Below, in pieces: positions 6,721-7,144 of a stretch of 7,144 nt of DNA. Source of the DNA: Alphaproteobacteria bacterium (GTDB taxonomy: Bacteria; Pseudomonadota; Alphaproteobacteria; Micropepsales; Micropepsaceae); the NCBI GenBank assembly GCA_017307315.1, contig JAFKFF010000278.1:1-7144 (forward strand), written 5' to 3'. Positions within the stretch are counted from its first letter, which is position 1, and each line of letters begins with the position of its first letter. Both the position numbers and the translations under genes were made by a program. Below the pieces are notes generated by a model. That model was given only the letters and a program-made list of their open reading frames with translations. It made no database searches and was not told where the DNA came from.

Positions 6721-6799
6721 ACCCCCTCCGCCTTCGCTGGCTCGAGAGCCAGCTACGGCACCTCCCCCATCAGCGCGCTAACGCGCGCACGGGGGAGGC
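6721..6799 (+). repeat. Composite palindromic intergenic element after hpnN
   Basis: This non-coding element starts six bases after the hpnN stop. Hairpin 1 pairs GCTGGCT (6736-6742) with AGCCAGC (6747-6753) around CGAG, and CCG (6728-6730) can pair with CGG (6756-6758) outside it. Hairpin 2 pairs CCTCCCCC (6761-6768) with GGGGGAGG (6791-6798) and has an inner GC-alternating stem (6773-6777 with 6782-6786). Its poly-C/poly-G arms resemble the repeats at 378-460 and 6842-6922, but the sequence differs, so it is probably another family. No T-run follows, so it is not a classic terminator. The rest of the spacer (6800-6841) holds a perfect 12-bp palindrome, GCGCCCGGGCGC, at 6821-6832. Confidence 0.65.
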
Positions 6800-6841
6800 G
6801 GACCTGAGCCGCTTCAACATGCGCCCGGGCGCTCGGGCTGA

Positions 6842-6922
6842 GGCTTTCTTCCCCCGCATGGCGAAGCCATTGGCGGGGGAAGATGTCTTCCGAGGGTTTA
6901 TCCCGAGGAAGACAGATGGGGG
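6842..6922 (-). repeat. Intergenic two-hairpin palindromic repeat, copy 2 (inverted relative to copy 1)
   Basis: This is the reverse-complement counterpart of the element at 378-460. Shared blocks in + coordinates are GGCTTTCTTCCCCCG (6842-6856), GGCGAAGCC (6860-6868), CGGGGGAAGATGTCT (6874-6888) and AGACAGATGGGGG (6910-6922). One hairpin pairs CTTCCCCCGC (6848-6857) with GCGGGGGAAG (6873-6882), with an inner ATGGC-GAA-GCCAT (6858-6870). The other pairs TGTCTTCC (6884-6891) with GGAAGACA (6907-6914), with an inner GGG/CCC (6894-6896 with 6902-6904). Arm bases differ from copy 1 but still pair. It ends three bases before the stop codon of the leftward MlaC-family gene, as copy 1 starts just after serA. 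Confidence 0.85.
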
Positions 6923-6925
6923 CCA

Positions 6926-7144
6926 TCAATTTAAAGTCTGATCCGCCAGCGCGTCGATCTTCTTCGCCAGGCCCTGCGGCCCGCCGGCTTTCAGGGTGGC
7001 GCCGAAGTCGGACCGCTTCTGGGCGAGCTGGCTGATATTGCCGTTCAGATAGACGTCCACGATCTTCCAGGCACCGTTCACCTCATGGACGCGATAGTTG
7101 AAGGGGATCGCCGCGTCACCGGCCGGCTTGAGCGTGCTTTTGAC
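6926..7144 (-). CDS. MlaC/HpnM-family periplasmic lipid-binding protein, C-terminal 72 residues (5' end outside window)
   Basis: The minus strand is open from the window edge to TGA (6928-6926), giving 72 residues. They include IPFNYRVHEVNGAWKIVDVYLNGNIS (as FNYRVHE, WKIVDVYLNGNIS), then QLAQKRSDFGATLKAGG and LAKKIDALAD. This matches the C-terminus of the Ttg2D/MlaC superfamily, periplasmic carriers that bind lipid between inner-membrane transporter and outer-membrane MlaA. HpnM of hopanoid clusters belongs to the same superfamily, and this fragment does not separate MlaC from HpnM. The signal peptide and most of the lipid pocket lie beyond position 7144. It converges on hpnN across a 210-bp repeat-filled spacer, so it is not in the mlaA-hpnN transcript. 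The context with mlaA and hpnN supports a lipid-shuttle role. Confidence 0.85.
   Translation of the reverse strand, partial: VKSTLKPAGDAAIPFNYRVHEVNGAWKIVDVYLNGNISQLAQKRSDFGATLKAGGPQGLAKKIDALADQTLN

Overview
This GC-rich window reads as a chromosomal segment of an alphaproteobacterium. The basis is protein resemblance (a long-form SerA tail, a small chorismate mutase ending in IRHHE, an HpnN-type hopanoid transporter, an MlaA lipoprotein) and intergenic palindromes built on CCCCC/GGGGG arms. I cannot fix the order or genus. There are no tRNA or rRNA genes, insertion sequences, CRISPR arrays or phage genes.

Layout. (1) Positions 1-374, + strand: 3' end of serA (phosphoglycerate dehydrogenase, serine synthesis). 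(2) Positions 375-503: convergent spacer with a two-hairpin palindromic repeat and a strong bidirectional terminator. (3) Positions 504-3103, - strand: a two-gene operon, chorismate mutase followed 11 bp later by a 765-residue double acyl-CoA dehydrogenase. The latter is two normally separate subunits joined in one frame. The junction still carries the ancestral VLGL-stop/ATG overlap out of frame, so a small frameshifting deletion probably made the fusion. (4) Positions 3104-3335: divergent spacer with an 8-bp inverted repeat and no clear promoter. (5) Positions 3336-6715, + strand: mlaA (outer-membrane lipoprotein) and hpnN (inner-membrane RND transporter), 32 bp apart and probably co-transcribed. 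(6) Positions 6716-6925: convergent spacer with a composite palindrome and a second, inverted copy of the repeat in part 2. (7) Positions 6926-7144, - strand: the 3' end of an MlaC/HpnM-family periplasmic lipid-binding protein, cut by the window edge.

How the genes fit together. The right half could form a trans-envelope lipid route: inner-membrane RND pump (HpnN), periplasmic carrier (MlaC/HpnM-like) and outer-membrane lipoprotein (MlaA). This mixes the Mla phospholipid pathway with the hopanoid transport set, and the functional link is inferred from gene order and families. The left half is metabolic: serine synthesis, the chorismate-to-prephenate step, and an acyl-CoA dehydrogenase of unknown substrate whose halves divide the active-site features as in two-subunit (alpha2beta2) enzymes.

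No wholly new system is evident. The observations most worth follow-up are the dehydrogenase fusion with its relic stop/start, the paired repeats with compensated stems, and the MlaA-HpnN-MlaC/HpnM neighbourhood.
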